64,000 bases of DNA, from NCBI GenBank assembly GCA_000729835.1, contig JFHB01000024.1, positions 186,001 to 250,000 on the forward strand, written 5' to 3'. This DNA comes from Atkinsonella hypoxylon (taxonomy: Eukaryota; Ascomycota; Sordariomycetes; Hypocreales; Clavicipitaceae). Made by a program: the position numbers and the translations under genes. This document shows, piece by piece, positions 11,626-21,006 of this stretch (its first letter is position 1; the number at the start of each line of letters is the position of its first letter). Below the pieces are notes generated by a model. It was given only the letters and a program-made list of their open reading frames with translations, did no database searches and was not told the DNA's origin.

Positions 11626-13073
11626 TTACTTGCCGGCGTCAACCTTGGCAATGTAGGCAAGGAGGTCGAGGACGCGGCGCGAGTAGCCCCACTCGTTGTC
11701 GTACCAAGAGACAAGCTTGGCAAAGTTCTTGTTCAGGGAGATGCCGGCCTTGGCATCGAAGATGGAAGAGTGGGTGTTACCGTTCATGTCGCTGGAGACG
11801 ATGTCGTCCTCGGTGTAGTCGAGAATGCCTTTGAGCTCACCATTGGCAGCCTCCTTGATGGCCTCCTTGATCTCCTCGTAAGAAGCACCCTTCTCGATGC
11901 GGACAGTCAAGTCGACAACAGACACATTGGCAGTGGGGACACGCATGGACATGCCGGTGAGCTTGCCATTGAGGTCGGGAATGACCTTGCCGACAGCCTT
12001 GGCGGCACCGGTGCTGCTGGGAATGATGTTCTGAGCAGCACCACGGCCACCTCGCCAGTCCTTGCCCGAGGGACCATCGACGGTCTTCTGGGTGGCAGTG
12101 TAGGAGTGGACAGTGGTCATGAGACCCTCGATAATGGTGAACTTGTCGTGGATGACCTTGGCCAAGGGAGCCAAGCAGTTGGTGGTGCAAGAAGCGTTGG
12201 AGATGACATCGGCCTTGCCGTCGTACGTCTTCTCATTGACTCCCATAACGTACATGGGGGCATCAGCAGACGGAGCAGAGATGACAACCTTCTTGGCGCC
12301 GCCAGAAAGATGAGCCTTGGCCTTTTCGGTGGTGGTGAAGACGCCAGTAGACTCGACAATGTATTCGGCGCCAGAGTCCTTCCAGGGGATGGAGGCAGGG
12401 TCGCGCTCAGAGTGGAACTTGACCTTCTTGCCATTGACCGTCAAGCCATCCGACTCCTTCTTGATATCGCCCTTGAAGACGCCGTGGGAAGAGTCATACT
12501 TGAGCATGTAGGCCTGGGGAACGTTACGTTAGCTGAATGTACATGGCGCGAGTGAGCCAAGAGCACAGTAATGAGTGCGGGGATTCTGGTGGTTGACGCA
12601 ATTGAGCCCCGCCAATGTCTGAGGAAGGGGCGGACCAGCTCGCGCCACCTATGCCACGGCAAATCTTGGAGATAGAAGCGCAGCTGGACGAGTGAACGTA
12701 TAGCTCCGGCAGACAGGAATGCGTGACAGTAAGGGCAGACAAGCAATGTCGGGCCATGACATGACGGCACCAGCACCATATATATGCAGCTTGCAAAAGG
12801 AGGGGCAATGCGCGACGACGACGGGACAAAAGAGGGGGAGGGGCAGCCCAAAAAAAAAAAAGAAAAAGAAAAGAAAAACAGCCCAGACGGCCGCCGGACA
12901 TGGCGGGCAGCCATGACAGGCAACACACATGAAGAGAAGAAACTCACAGCATATTCAGGGTCGATGAAAGGATCGTTGACAGCAACAACCTCGATCTCGG
13001 GGTGCTCAACGGCGTTGCGGAAGACGATGCGGCCGATACGACCGAAGCCGTTAATGCCAACCTTGATAGCCAT
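11626..13073 (-). CDS. gpdA: Glyceraldehyde-3-phosphate dehydrogenase
   Basis: Coding exons on the minus strand are 13073-12948 and 12513-11626, giving 337 residues, the normal length. Exon 1 carries the NAD-binding start MAIKVGINGFGRIGR. Exon 2 has the catalytic segment SNASCTTNCLAP with Cys about 151, and the C-terminal SWYDNEWGYSRRVLDL. The enzyme catalyses the NAD-dependent oxidation and phosphorylation of glyceraldehyde-3-phosphate in cytosolic glycolysis. The coding intron (12947-12514, 434 nt) is unusually long for this window and contains an interrupted poly(A)/poly(T) tract. A probable 5' UTR intron lies just upstream, as is common in fungal gpd genes. Codon bias is strong, which produces a long meaningless antisense open frame. 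Confidence 0.97.
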
Positions 13074-13093
13074 TTTGTTGTGGTGGGAGAGTT

Positions 13094-13176
13094 CTGCGAG
13101 AAGAGCTCCTAGGTTAGCACACGGCGGCATAACGGCCGGGGAGCAGACATGGCAGGATCCATTGACGGTGACGTAC
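13094..13176 (-). other. Probable 5' UTR intron of the GAPDH gene
   Basis: On the minus strand, donor GTACGT (13176) and acceptor CGCAG (ending 13094) flank an 83-nt segment with a perfect GCTAACC branch site. The acceptor is about 20 nt before the GAPDH start codon. Leader introns are frequent in highly expressed fungal glycolytic genes. This model rests on splice signals only. Confidence 0.6.
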
Positions 13177-13329
13177 CAGAGTAAGTGTATTATATATAGG
13201 AAGAATCGTGGATGGTTCACTGGATTTAAAAAGTATGTGAAGAGGACGAGAGACGGAAGCCGAAAAAAAAAAAAGAGGAAAGAGTTGGGAGCTGGGAGGG
13301 TCAGGACGGAAGAAGGTTGTAGAAAAGCA

Positions 13330-13402
13330 GCTGGTGCGTCTGGTGCGTCTGGTGCGTCTGGTGCGTCTGGTGCGTCTGGTGCGTCTGGTGCGTCTGGTGC
13401 TG
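13330..13402. repeat. 9-bp tandem repeat (CTGGTGCGT), about eight copies
   Basis: Head-to-tail, nearly perfect copies of CTGGTGCGT lie about 260-330 bp upstream of the GAPDH start codon. On the plus strand they create a Gly-Ala-Ser open frame that is not a gene. Confidence 0.9.
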
Positions 13403-13465
13403 CTGTGCTGCTCCCCGGGGAACGAGCAGCCAAACTAATCAACTGGTGGCACCATCTGAGATGTG

Positions 13466-13512
13466 CTCAGCCTGCTCAGCCTGCCCGGCCTGCCCGGCCT
13501 GCCCGGCCTGCA
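13466..13512. repeat. 9-bp GC-rich tandem repeat (CCTGCCCGG type)
   Basis: About five imperfect copies of a second 9-bp unit, starting as CAGCCTGCT and passing into CCTGCCCGG, lie just beyond the first array in the GAPDH upstream region. Confidence 0.75.
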
Positions 13513-14812
13513 GAGCCTACTCAGCACCTGCCCTGCGTCTGCGTCTTGTCTCGCATCTGCATGCTTCCGACACGGCCAATGTCATTACATTAGTATTACC
13601 ACATCATTGCACTCAGCCGGTCAATATCAGTCTCAACGCTCCATTTACCAGACACTGTTTCAACGGCTACACTGTGTGCAAGACGGAATCTGCGGCTCGC
13701 CATCGATGGATGCCATTACCTATCCCACGAGTTCCCAACATGGTCAGCCAAGTCATCTCGATGCTCTACGAGATGTGATACATCCGACGACGCAGACGCA
13801 ATGCTCCCAGTGCGGCATCGGACAGGTGAAAGCATGAGAAATTATGCGCTCTATCGCTATATTTGCCACCGTCTCCGTCTTGACTTGTTGGCTCTTGGAC
13901 CCTTGAAACCGTTGGCATCTAAGCAAGAACAAAGCAACACCACCCACCACGCTGACGTTGACGTTGACGTTGCGTTGACCTCGACCTCGTCTCATACCAA
14001 TAAGGACTCTCCGCCCTGGGTCCGACTCGCTGAAGATGACGAGGGGTCTGTTTTGCTCATCCCACCACCACTCCCACCCCGCCCAATGCGCCTTTTACGG
14101 ATCCGGCAGGGACGTCGTAGCGAGCACTTCTCTACCCTCGCCATTTTCGCTCGCTCGTAGCCCACGTTGTGAGCCTGGCGGGACGAGGAAGCCGAAGATA
14201 AATCAACTTGAATGGCACCCGCTGGATCCGGTTCTCGCCGCCCAACCACCAAGTATCGCCGTAGTAGAAACTGCTGCGCTTCATCAGCCCATAGACTCGT
14301 GCATTATTTTCTTTTCGGCCCTTTGTGCTGCTAGTAAATTACAATGATAAATCACTCAGCCTTCTGGCTCCGGTCACGGTGAGCCCACTGCTGAGTCAAC
14401 ACAGCAGCCAAAAAAAAAAAAACCAAGGCTCGACACTCCAGCTCAGGTTAGCCAGCTTTGACGAATGGGCGATTTTCATTAATGACCTCAATCCTCCATC
14501 CAATCCTGGGATACATAATATGATCGCGTAGGAGCGGCTCGATGCATAGCGGGAATCGATCATCTAGATTGGCTACCACTTGCTCTTTTGATCGTCTTCT
14601 CGGAGCTTCACGGGCTGCAGGGTGCTCCAGAGCCGCCCACAGCCGCGTCCGACTGGTGTCAGACTCGGGAACACCAGGAACCAGTTCCCGTCTTCCCGAA
14701 GCTTTGCGCAGAAGCTCACCGGCAGCTTGAGTTCCCTCAACTGTCCACTTGGATCTGCGCATGCCGATACGATCCATTGTCGTCCGTGTGCTGGGGTGCT
14801 GCGCAACATCCA

Positions 14813-16231
14813 TTAAAATGTCGCCGTTGTGGTCCAGGCATCGTCGCGATCGCTAGCGCTTACAGTCCGAAATTCAACTCCTTGAGCAAAATAGCCTGCA
14901 TCTTGCCAAGCCTTCATCGAAGCGGCATCAAAGGGGCCCTGCTTTGCGTTGTCTCGTCCGTCCGTCCATCGAAACTCCCACATCTGGGTCGGTTCGCCTT
15001 GGTCGTCTTTGCCATGTGATTCAGGCGGGATCCAATCCTCTCCAGTCTCGCGGCGGTACGAGCGCATCAGAAGCTCGCGATCTTGGTCATAAATATCCTC
15101 GTAGTCGCGGCTGAGCAGCTTGTCAGCCGCGTCCGTAACCGCGTCGATGGACTCTTTGATCCGGATCTGCTCGGGGCTGTCTTCGACATCCTTGTCCACT
15201 TGCATATCGTCCGCGCTACCCCTGTTCATCTTTTTGAGCTTCCACTTGGGTATTTTCTTTGGTTTGGTTTGATTCTTGCCCAGCCGGGCCAGTGCCTCTA
15301 GCGGCGATTCTGAAGGCTCCAACTGTAGGATGAGGGTATTGAGTAAAGAAGAGACCAGAACATTGTCCTCTTCCAAACGCTGCTTTCGAGCTTCCGCTGC
15401 ACGTTTCTCATGTGCCTCTGCCGCCTTCTTCATGTCCCTCTTGCTCACACCTTCGAGCCAGTTGTCGTGTACAGCGTCTGGGTCGCCTGCTTTGCGAACG
15501 TAGTTGCCGGCTTGATCAAATTGTCCCTCTTCCATTTCGGCCTCCAAGTTGAACGCTTCCACTTTGGGTGCATTTCGTTTCAACCCACCGGCACCGACTT
15601 CTTCATCGAGCCCTTGCTCCTCAGCTGCTAGTTGGGCGTCAGCCTCATCGTCTTCACTCTCTTCGTCGTCGAGCCGTATGTGGCCGCCGCTTCTACTGCT
15701 ATGTACTTGGCCTAATATTTGTGTTGCATCAAGAAACCGGACGCCCTTCTTTTTCTTTCCCGATTTGTCAAAGTTGGCATCGTCCGCCTCTTCGTCCGCC
15801 TCTTCGTCCGCCTCGCCCTTTGTTTGATCGGCATTACCGCCCATGGCAAACATGTCATCATCGTCGTCGTCGGCGGCTCCAGGTGCACCGGCCACCGGGG
15901 CAGCAGTTGCCGAATCCGCGGCATCGTAGTTGTCCAGCTGGTCGTTGATGTCAACTTTGCCTTTTTTGCGGCTTGCGGCTTTAGCATTGAATGTCTCATT
16001 ATCGGAGTCGCTGTCGTAGCCATCTAGATTGACTGCGCCCCGTTTGGTGGCATTTCGCCCTCCAATAACATCTGCATCCAAGACCGCATCGTCTTCTCTT
16101 GAGTCTGGCGCCAAGATGGACGGGTTGCGAACGTCGAACTTGGCAGGGTTGTCTTTGGCGTCTTTATGATGAGTACGGGCAAAGTTTTCGCCCTCTCGAT
16201 TCGGCCGCGCTGCAGGATAACGCGATGCCAT
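14813..16231 (-). CDS. LIN1: LIN1/CD2BP2-like GYF-domain protein (U5 snRNP-associated)
   Basis: A single exon of 472 residues. The N-terminus begins MASRYPAARPNREGENFAR. Acidic runs (DDDDDDMFAMGG, EADEEADEEADD) flank the family motif KKGVRFLDATQ. A Lys/Glu-rich helical region follows, then a C-terminal GYF domain: MWEFRWTDG, then QGPFDAASMKAW and DAGYF. This matches the W...GPF...M..W...GYF signature that binds Pro-rich peptides. Family members (yeast Lin1, human CD2BP2/U5-52K) associate with U5 snRNP through Prp6 and act in the nucleus. Nothing looks broken. It is divergent from UFD1 with 386 bp between starts. Confidence 0.93.
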   Translation of the reverse strand: MASRYPAARPNREGENFARTHHKDAKDNPAKFDVRNPSILAPDSREDDAVLDADVIGGRNATKRGAVNLDGYDSDSDNETFNAKAASRKKGKVDINDQLDNYDAADSATAAPVAGAPGAADDDDDDMFAMGGNADQTKGEADEEADEEADDANFDKSGKKKKGVRFLDATQILGQVHSSRSGGHIRLDDEESEDDEADAQLAAEEQGLDEEVGAGGLKRNAPKVEAFNLEAEMEEGQFDQAGNYVRKAGDPDAVHDNWLEGVSKRDMKKAAEAHEKRAAEARKQRLEEDNVLVSSLLNTLILQLEPSESPLEALARLGKNQTKPKKIPKWKLKKMNRGSADDMQVDKDVEDSPEQIRIKESIDAVTDAADKLLSRDYEDIYDQDRELLMRSYRRETGEDWIPPESHGKDDQGEPTQMWEFRWTDGRDNAKQGPFDAASMKAWQDAGYFAQGVEFRTVSASDRDDAWTTTATF

Positions 16232-16617
16232 GGCTGGCTGACAGGTGAAGCTCGAGGAATGGGGAGGCTAGGACGACCCAGATGTCGAAATATGTGATGG
16301 AGGTGAGCTCGAGAGCTTGAAATGTGAAGTGGGGCACGCAGTACACCAAGTTTAGCAAGAGCTCCCTCGTTTCATGTCATTCATTTACCCACCTGCCCAT
16401 CTGCGTCATCAAGCTGCCTTCACCATATACCGCACATCTGGCCTGGCATACAAACTCATCCTAAACATACTTTACCTCTCCTTGCGCCAACCAAGATACA
16501 CGTACTCGTATTGCCTTTTTGTCAGATCAGAGGCTAAGGCTTTAGTCTGACTGTTGTAAGCTCTGTGAGCTGCACCCGTAGCAGTCGACCAGTCAGCGCC
16601 ACGCCTTCACAGCAACT
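16232..16617. promoter_or_regulatory. Divergent promoter region between LIN1 and UFD1
   Basis: The 386 bp between the two start codons must drive both genes. No clear TATA box or known operator was recognised. Confidence 0.5.
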
Positions 16618-17870
16618 ATGGTATGTAGATGCATCCCGTCGGCCTCCATCCGCCGTAAAGTACGTCCATTGACTAAGCATCCTAGTTTCAATCACCCTTT
16701 GGAGGTGGCTTCGACCCGTCCAACCCGGAACACCTCTACAACATAGCTCGCGGCCGGCTGCCTATCGTCCAGCGGTTCGACGAATACTACCGATGCTATC
16801 CTGTAGTCATGGCCCCAGGCGCTGAGCGACCTGAACTCAACTATGGCTCCAAAATAATCCTACCGCCGTCAGCATTGGACAAGGTGTCGAAGCTGCATGT
16901 ACAGTGGCCGCTACTGATGGAAATGATTAATGGAGAAAAGGGTAGGCACTCGCACGCCGGTGTGCTAGAGTTTATTGCCGAGGAGGGAAGAGCATACATT
17001 CCCCAATGGGTTCGTAAGGTCCCATATCGATCATCATGCAAAGCGGCCTCCTAACTTTTGATGGTCTCGCAGATGATGGAAACACTAGGCATGGATGTTG
17101 GCGATATGATACAAATCAGAACTACCTCGCTCGAGTTGGCAAAGATGGTCAAGCTACAGCCTCAGTCGGTCAACTTTCTAGAAATTAGTGACCCAAAGGC
17201 TGTTCTGGAACGGGCATTCCGAAACTTTGCCACGCTCACCAAGGGAGACGTATTCAACTTTGAGTACAACGACGAGATATTCGAAGTGGCTGTGTTGGAC
17301 GTCAAGCCCGAGACGGAGAAGATGGGTGTCAGCATGATTGAAACCGATGTGTCTGTCGAATTCGCACCCCCTGTTGGCTACGTCGAACCAGAAAAGAAGA
17401 GCGGCACAAACACTCCTGGAAGCACCAAGAGCGGTATTCCCGCTGGCGGCGTCGTCCACAGCCACGGCACTATGGCCCAGGCCATTGGCTTCAGCGCTAT
17501 CGCACCATCAGTCACGAGCACGCCTACGAATTTCCTCGGCCCGGGCCAGCGCCTGGTTAAAAAAGGTAGCAAGAACTCGACACCGAAACCTGCTACACCT
17601 GTACCTGTAGAGCAGACTGTCGCTAAGAACCGTACGGGCGCCCCAGCGCCACTCCGTTTGGCGCCAAATAAGCTCTTCTTTGGTTACGAATACAAACCTG
17701 TCAAGTCAAAGGAGGAGAAGGAGCAGGAGGAGCAGCAGGCCAAGAAGCCACACTTTGCTGGTCAGGGTCAAAGCCTTCGAGGCACAGTCAAGCGCAAGGG
17801 CGAGGCGGATGAGAAAGCGAAGGCACACGAGAAGAAAGGTCATAGCGAAGGTATAGACTGGACTAGGTAA
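16618..17870 (+). CDS. UFD1: Ubiquitin fusion degradation protein 1 (UFD1)
   Basis: Exons 16618-16620 (only the ATG), 16686-17009 and 17073-17870 give 374 residues. The protein reads MFQSPFGGGFDP, then the double-psi barrel core with NYGSKIILPPSAL, HAGVLEFIAEEGRAYIPQW and MMETLGMDVGDMIQIR. It continues with the LQPQSVNFLEISDPKAVLE segment that is diagnostic of UFD1. The C-terminal third is Pro/Thr/Lys-rich with a FFGYEYKPVKSK short motif. UFD1 pairs with NPL4 as cofactor of the Cdc48/p97 ATPase to extract ubiquitylated substrates, including in ER-associated degradation. Both introns carry good branch sites (GACTAAG; CTAAC). The first coding exon consists only of the start codon. Confidence 0.96.
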
Positions 17871-17886
17871 GAAAGAACCCATTGAG

Positions 17887-18246
17887 GTCTGTAGATCTGG
17901 GAATTCCTGTCCTTCCTTACTGCATCTCTAGTCTATAAGCGTGTTGAGATCTATAGATCTGAACTGTCCCCCCTTACTGCATCTCTAGTCTATAACCGTG
18001 TTGAGATCTATAGATCTGAACTGTCCCCCCTTACTGCATCTCTAGTCTATAAGCGTGTTGAGATCTATAGATCTGAACTGTCCCCCCTTACTGCATCTCT
18101 AGTCTATAACCGTGTTGAGATCTGTAGATCTGAACTATCCCCTCTCACTGCATCTCTAGTCTATAAACGTGGGTAAGATCTGTAGATCTGAACTGTTCCC
18201 CCTTACTGCATCTCTAGTCTATAAGCGTGATTTAGATCTGCAGATC
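17887..18246. repeat. 57-bp minisatellite, about six copies
   Basis: Imperfect head-to-tail copies with a 57-bp period start just after the UFD1 stop codon. Unit boundaries (TTGAGATC) fall at 17944, 18001, 18058 and 18115, with more diverged copies at each end. Each central unit contains the 14-bp perfect palindrome AGATCTATAGATCT and the constant string CTGCATCTCTAGTCTATAA. No coding potential was seen. Confidence 0.95.
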
Positions 18247-18589
18247 TTAACATAGAGTTAAGCTAACCTACTTTAATTAGACTAGTTTGACGTCCCCCGA
18301 GGTGGCTTCGTAAGGATTAATGTCTGGCGTTTTTCAGGTTGGTATGGCATGGCATGACAAATTGGCAAATCTTCTTACTGAGAGAACAGAATTTCATTGT
18401 TCTATTGAGGTGTGCCTAATTTCCGTGGTTCTGTGACGCACATGTAATCTCATTTCCCGCCGCTGTCGATCTGATTTCATCTCACTAACCCCCACTTCGA
18501 AGCAACTCCCGCGCGAGATTACGTTCCAAAATACGATGAGTATCATTCACCCTCCATCATGTCCATTTACTGTAAAAGCCAATCAGTGA
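18247..18589. other. Spacer between the minisatellite and the first Myb-like gene
   Basis: Mildly AT-rich sequence with nothing recognisable. It contains the 3' end of the minus-strand gene that follows. Confidence 0.5.
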
Positions 18590-18947
18590 CTAGTAAATGC
18601 GAATAACGGGTAAAGTATCTACCTCAGACTTCTGCTTCTTCCTAGAAGGCCCAGGCTCTTCTTCTTTGTCAACCTTCCGCTTCGGCCCTCCAAGGCCAAG
18701 GCGGTTCCTGAAACCTCGGAGGATTGCCTTACTGAAGTGCTGTCTGTGAGGAATTAGCAAAGACTCTACAACTTATGAGAAATCTAACTACATACGCGAT
18801 AGCATCCTTGGTGAAGGTGTATCCAAGCTGACACATGATAGTGTGAACCTCGGGCCATTTGTAATTGGTAGTGGAGCTGTCGGTGACGATGATGGCCATG
18901 CAGAGGTCTTGCTCTGCGGCTGGTTCCCATTTCTTAGAGACGGGCAT
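18590..18947 (-). CDS. Small Myb/SANT-like protein, left-arm unit 1
   Basis: Minus-strand exons 18947-18796 and 18743-18590 give 101 residues. The domain begins MPVSKKWEPAAEQDLCMA and continues through LGYTFTKDAIA to QHFSKAILRGFRNRLG, followed by a basic tail (KRKVDKEEEPGPSRKKQK). The intron splits the last helix in phase 2, the same place as in the other left-arm genes. The tail may contain a second intron: a donor at 18622 and an acceptor at 18570 would put TAA immediately after (end 18567). The fold resembles a fungal Myb-like DNA-binding family (Myb_DNA-bind_8 type, recalled from memory). A longer upstream frame exists, but the Met at 18947 matches the paralogues. Confidence 0.7.
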
Positions 18948-19461
18948 GGCTACAAGTGGGCGATGAGGTTCTCTGTAGAAAGTTGAGGTGGGTATTGATT
19001 TGCTGAGTGAACTATGAAGGGTAATTGTCGAGGTAATTTGCGGCATTGCGACGTGGAGGGAGAAAGCAGGCAAACGGGGGATGAATGGTAGGGTGACTTG
19101 TAGGTGAGCAGATGCTGAATCTGAGAAACACCTGGTTTGTATTGTGCGTGATAATCCAAGCAACACCAAGTTTTGAATCGTTTGTGCTCACACTGGGCGT
19201 TATGGAAAAGGGCAGAAGCAACGGGCTGATGGGCATTCAATGTCGGATTTCAAGGCAGTGGTATTCTTTGGCCGTACAGGCAAGTAAGTAGTCTTCTTAT
19301 TTAGCATCATTCTCCAATCTCTGTTCCCCTCACCAGCAGCAACCCATGATTTCTCAATTGCAATTCTCGGTCCCAGCAATTAGTTTTGGAATGGTTCGGC
19401 CGTGCTGGCCATTGTTAGCATGAAATGTAAATAGACCCGTGTCATCATGTAGAGCCGGCAC
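18948..19461. other. Intergenic spacer in the Myb-like array
   Basis: Promoter of unit 1 and 3' flank of unit 2. No motif was recognised. Confidence 0.5.
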
Positions 19462-19958
19462 TTACTCGATCCTCGGCTTCTTGGCCCGGCTTGGAGACCC
19501 AGCCAACCCGGCTTCGAGCTTCACCGCGATTTGATCTTCTTCCTCGTCAGACTGGTCGGCGTGAACAGTAGACTTGGCCGGAGTCCTCTTGACGGGTGTC
19601 TTGCGCTTGCGGGCCGTAGCCTTAGTCGGCGTAGCGGGCTCAACAGTATCGCCATTCTTGACGGCGGCTTTCTCAGGTGAGCCCTGGTCACGACGGAGCT
19701 TCTGAATATGCTGGCTGGGATTCCACGAAAACACACGTTAGCTTGTTTTATACTTTTTTTTTTGTTTGTAAGCTAACGACTAGGTGAGTACTTGACGCCA
19801 TGGAAGGTGGTTTGGAACCCCTGTGCCTTCATGTGCTCAGTTACCGCGGTGATGGTATCCTTGCTCGGCTTGAATGCATCGAGCAACGCGAGGAGCAAGG
19901 CGATGTGGGCGCGATCGTCCCATTTGTGGGCGGACGGGGTACGATTCGTGGCAGACAT
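19462..19958 (-). CDS. Small Myb/SANT-like protein, left-arm unit 2
   Basis: Minus-strand exons 19958-19792 and 19714-19462 give 139 residues. The domain runs from SAHKWDDRAHIALLLALLD through HMKAQGFQTTFHGV to QHIQKLRRDQG across a phase-2 intron with donor GTACTC and a CTAAC branch site. The C-terminal half is a basic, AT-hook-like and then acidic tail (TARKRKTPVKRTPAK, then DQSDEEEDQ). Nuclear DNA binding is inferred from the family-like fold. Its second exon may also serve two upstream half-domain exons (see findings). Confidence 0.72.
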
Positions 19959-20107
19959 GGTGGAAAAGACAGAAACGCAGACTGTATTTTGGGGAGGGAT
20001 GAGATGTGGATGGAGGGCAGTATGAGTGGTTGGATGGGGGGGGGGGGAAGTGAATTGGCGGAGGGAAACTGAAGTGGAGTGAGGAAGTGAGTGAGAAGGT
20101 GAAATAC

Positions 20108-20259
20108 CGAAGCGCGCTCTCTGTGAATGTGTATCCGGAGTCAGTCAGATCAGACATGATGGCTCCGATCTGCTCAGACGTAAACTTGACGTGCTGGAAG
20201 ACAGCGAGGAGGATGTCCTGATGGACATTGTGGTCCCATCTCATGACGTGGCGGGCCAT
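20108..20259 (-). CDS. Myb-like half-domain exon, left-arm unit 3 (no second exon of its own seen)
   Basis: From ATG 20259 the frame reads MARHVMRWDHNVHQDILLAV to LTDSGYTFTESALR. It ends in phase 2 at a donor-like site (CTTCG then GTATTT at 20107). This equals the first coding exon of the neighbouring units. No QHFQKLRR-type second exon lies between here and unit 2. The exon could splice to the last exon of unit 2 (acceptor before 19714), could be fused to unit 4 upstream, or could be a broken gene. The frame runs open further upstream, so the start is uncertain. Confidence 0.5.
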
Positions 20260-20478
20260 TCTTGGAGCAGGTTTGAGAAGAACAAAAAGCGATTCAATAT
20301 CTTTCTCGGAGGGTAGACCGCAACGTTGAATGGAGACCGACGCGCTGGGTGAAGCAAGAGGGAGAAGGGCCGTTTGGGTGGGAAGGGGGAATACGCGCGG
20401 GCTGTGAATAGACGGGCTGGCGCAGCTGGCGCCGGCAGAAAGAGGCTCTTTGAAGGAACAAAAACAAGTGAATCTCAC

Positions 20479-20651
20479 CGGATGCCCTCCCAAGTAAGTT
20501 GGTGGCCCATTGTCTTGATGCGAGCCTCGATGTCTTTGCGGAAATCGCTCGTCATGCTTCCGGCTTCCATGCCTGCCTCGTAAAAGCACACGATGAGGTC
20601 GTGTAGAAGGACTGGATCGGTCCATGTCCCGCTGTGTTTGCCCTTGGCCAT
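20479..20651 (-). CDS. Myb-like half-domain exon, left-arm unit 4 (no second exon of its own seen)
   Basis: From ATG 20651 the frame reads MAKGKHSGTWTDPVLLHDL, then MTSDFRKDIEAR and TMGHQLTWEGIR. It ends in phase 2 at donor GTGAGA (20478), like the other left-arm first exons. No matching recognition-helix exon follows before unit 3. A phase-compatible acceptor (CACCCAG near 20343) could fuse it to unit 3. A longer intron could reach the unit 2 last exon. Without transcripts I can support only this exon. Confidence 0.5.
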
Positions 20652-21006
20652 TGTGCGAAGTTGGGTGGATGGTATTGGATGACTTGGAGAAGGGGGTTCG
20701 TGCGGGAGGGTGAGTTGCTGTGTTGAGAAGATTGGCTGGGTTGGAAATCGGGGTGAGCGGGCGTTTGATGGCGGTGCTGGGCTGCCAGCTGGGGTTTGAC
20801 GATGGTTGACATGGCCAGCTGGCTATGCGACTGGAGAACACGGACTAGACCAACTCGCTATTTGATTTATATCCTGTCGCTGTACGCTACTATACATGTC
20901 CGATTTCCAAAATAAAGACGCCCCGTTAAGCTTATTCGTACACGCAACTTCAGCACCTGGATGAGACAAGCCGCACATCATCAGGCGAAGTCGACAGCCA
21001 GTCTTA
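20652..21006. other. Intergenic spacer in the Myb-like array
   Basis: Upstream region of units 3 and 4 and 3' flank of unit 5. No specific site was recognised. Confidence 0.45.

Larger units (their letters stand above)
13177..14812. other. GAPDH promoter region and spacer to LIN1
   Basis: This holds the upstream region of GAPDH, which is transcribed leftward, and the 3' flank of LIN1. A poly(A) tract lies at about 13263-13274, two arrays of 9-bp tandem repeats lie within 350 bp upstream of the GAPDH leader, and another A-tract lies at 14409-14420. No gene is supported. Confidence 0.5.

Noticed and set aside
11602..12555. 317-residue plus-strand open frame antisense to GAPDH
   Set aside because: It mirrors the strongly codon-biased GAPDH exon. 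Its Val/Gly/Asp-rich translation is typical of such shadows, and it has no domain.
12784..13593. 269-residue plus-strand frame with GASGASGAS and PARPARPA repeats
   Set aside because: It overlaps GAPDH exon 1 and the promoter repeats. The repeats are produced by 9-bp tandem DNA repeats.
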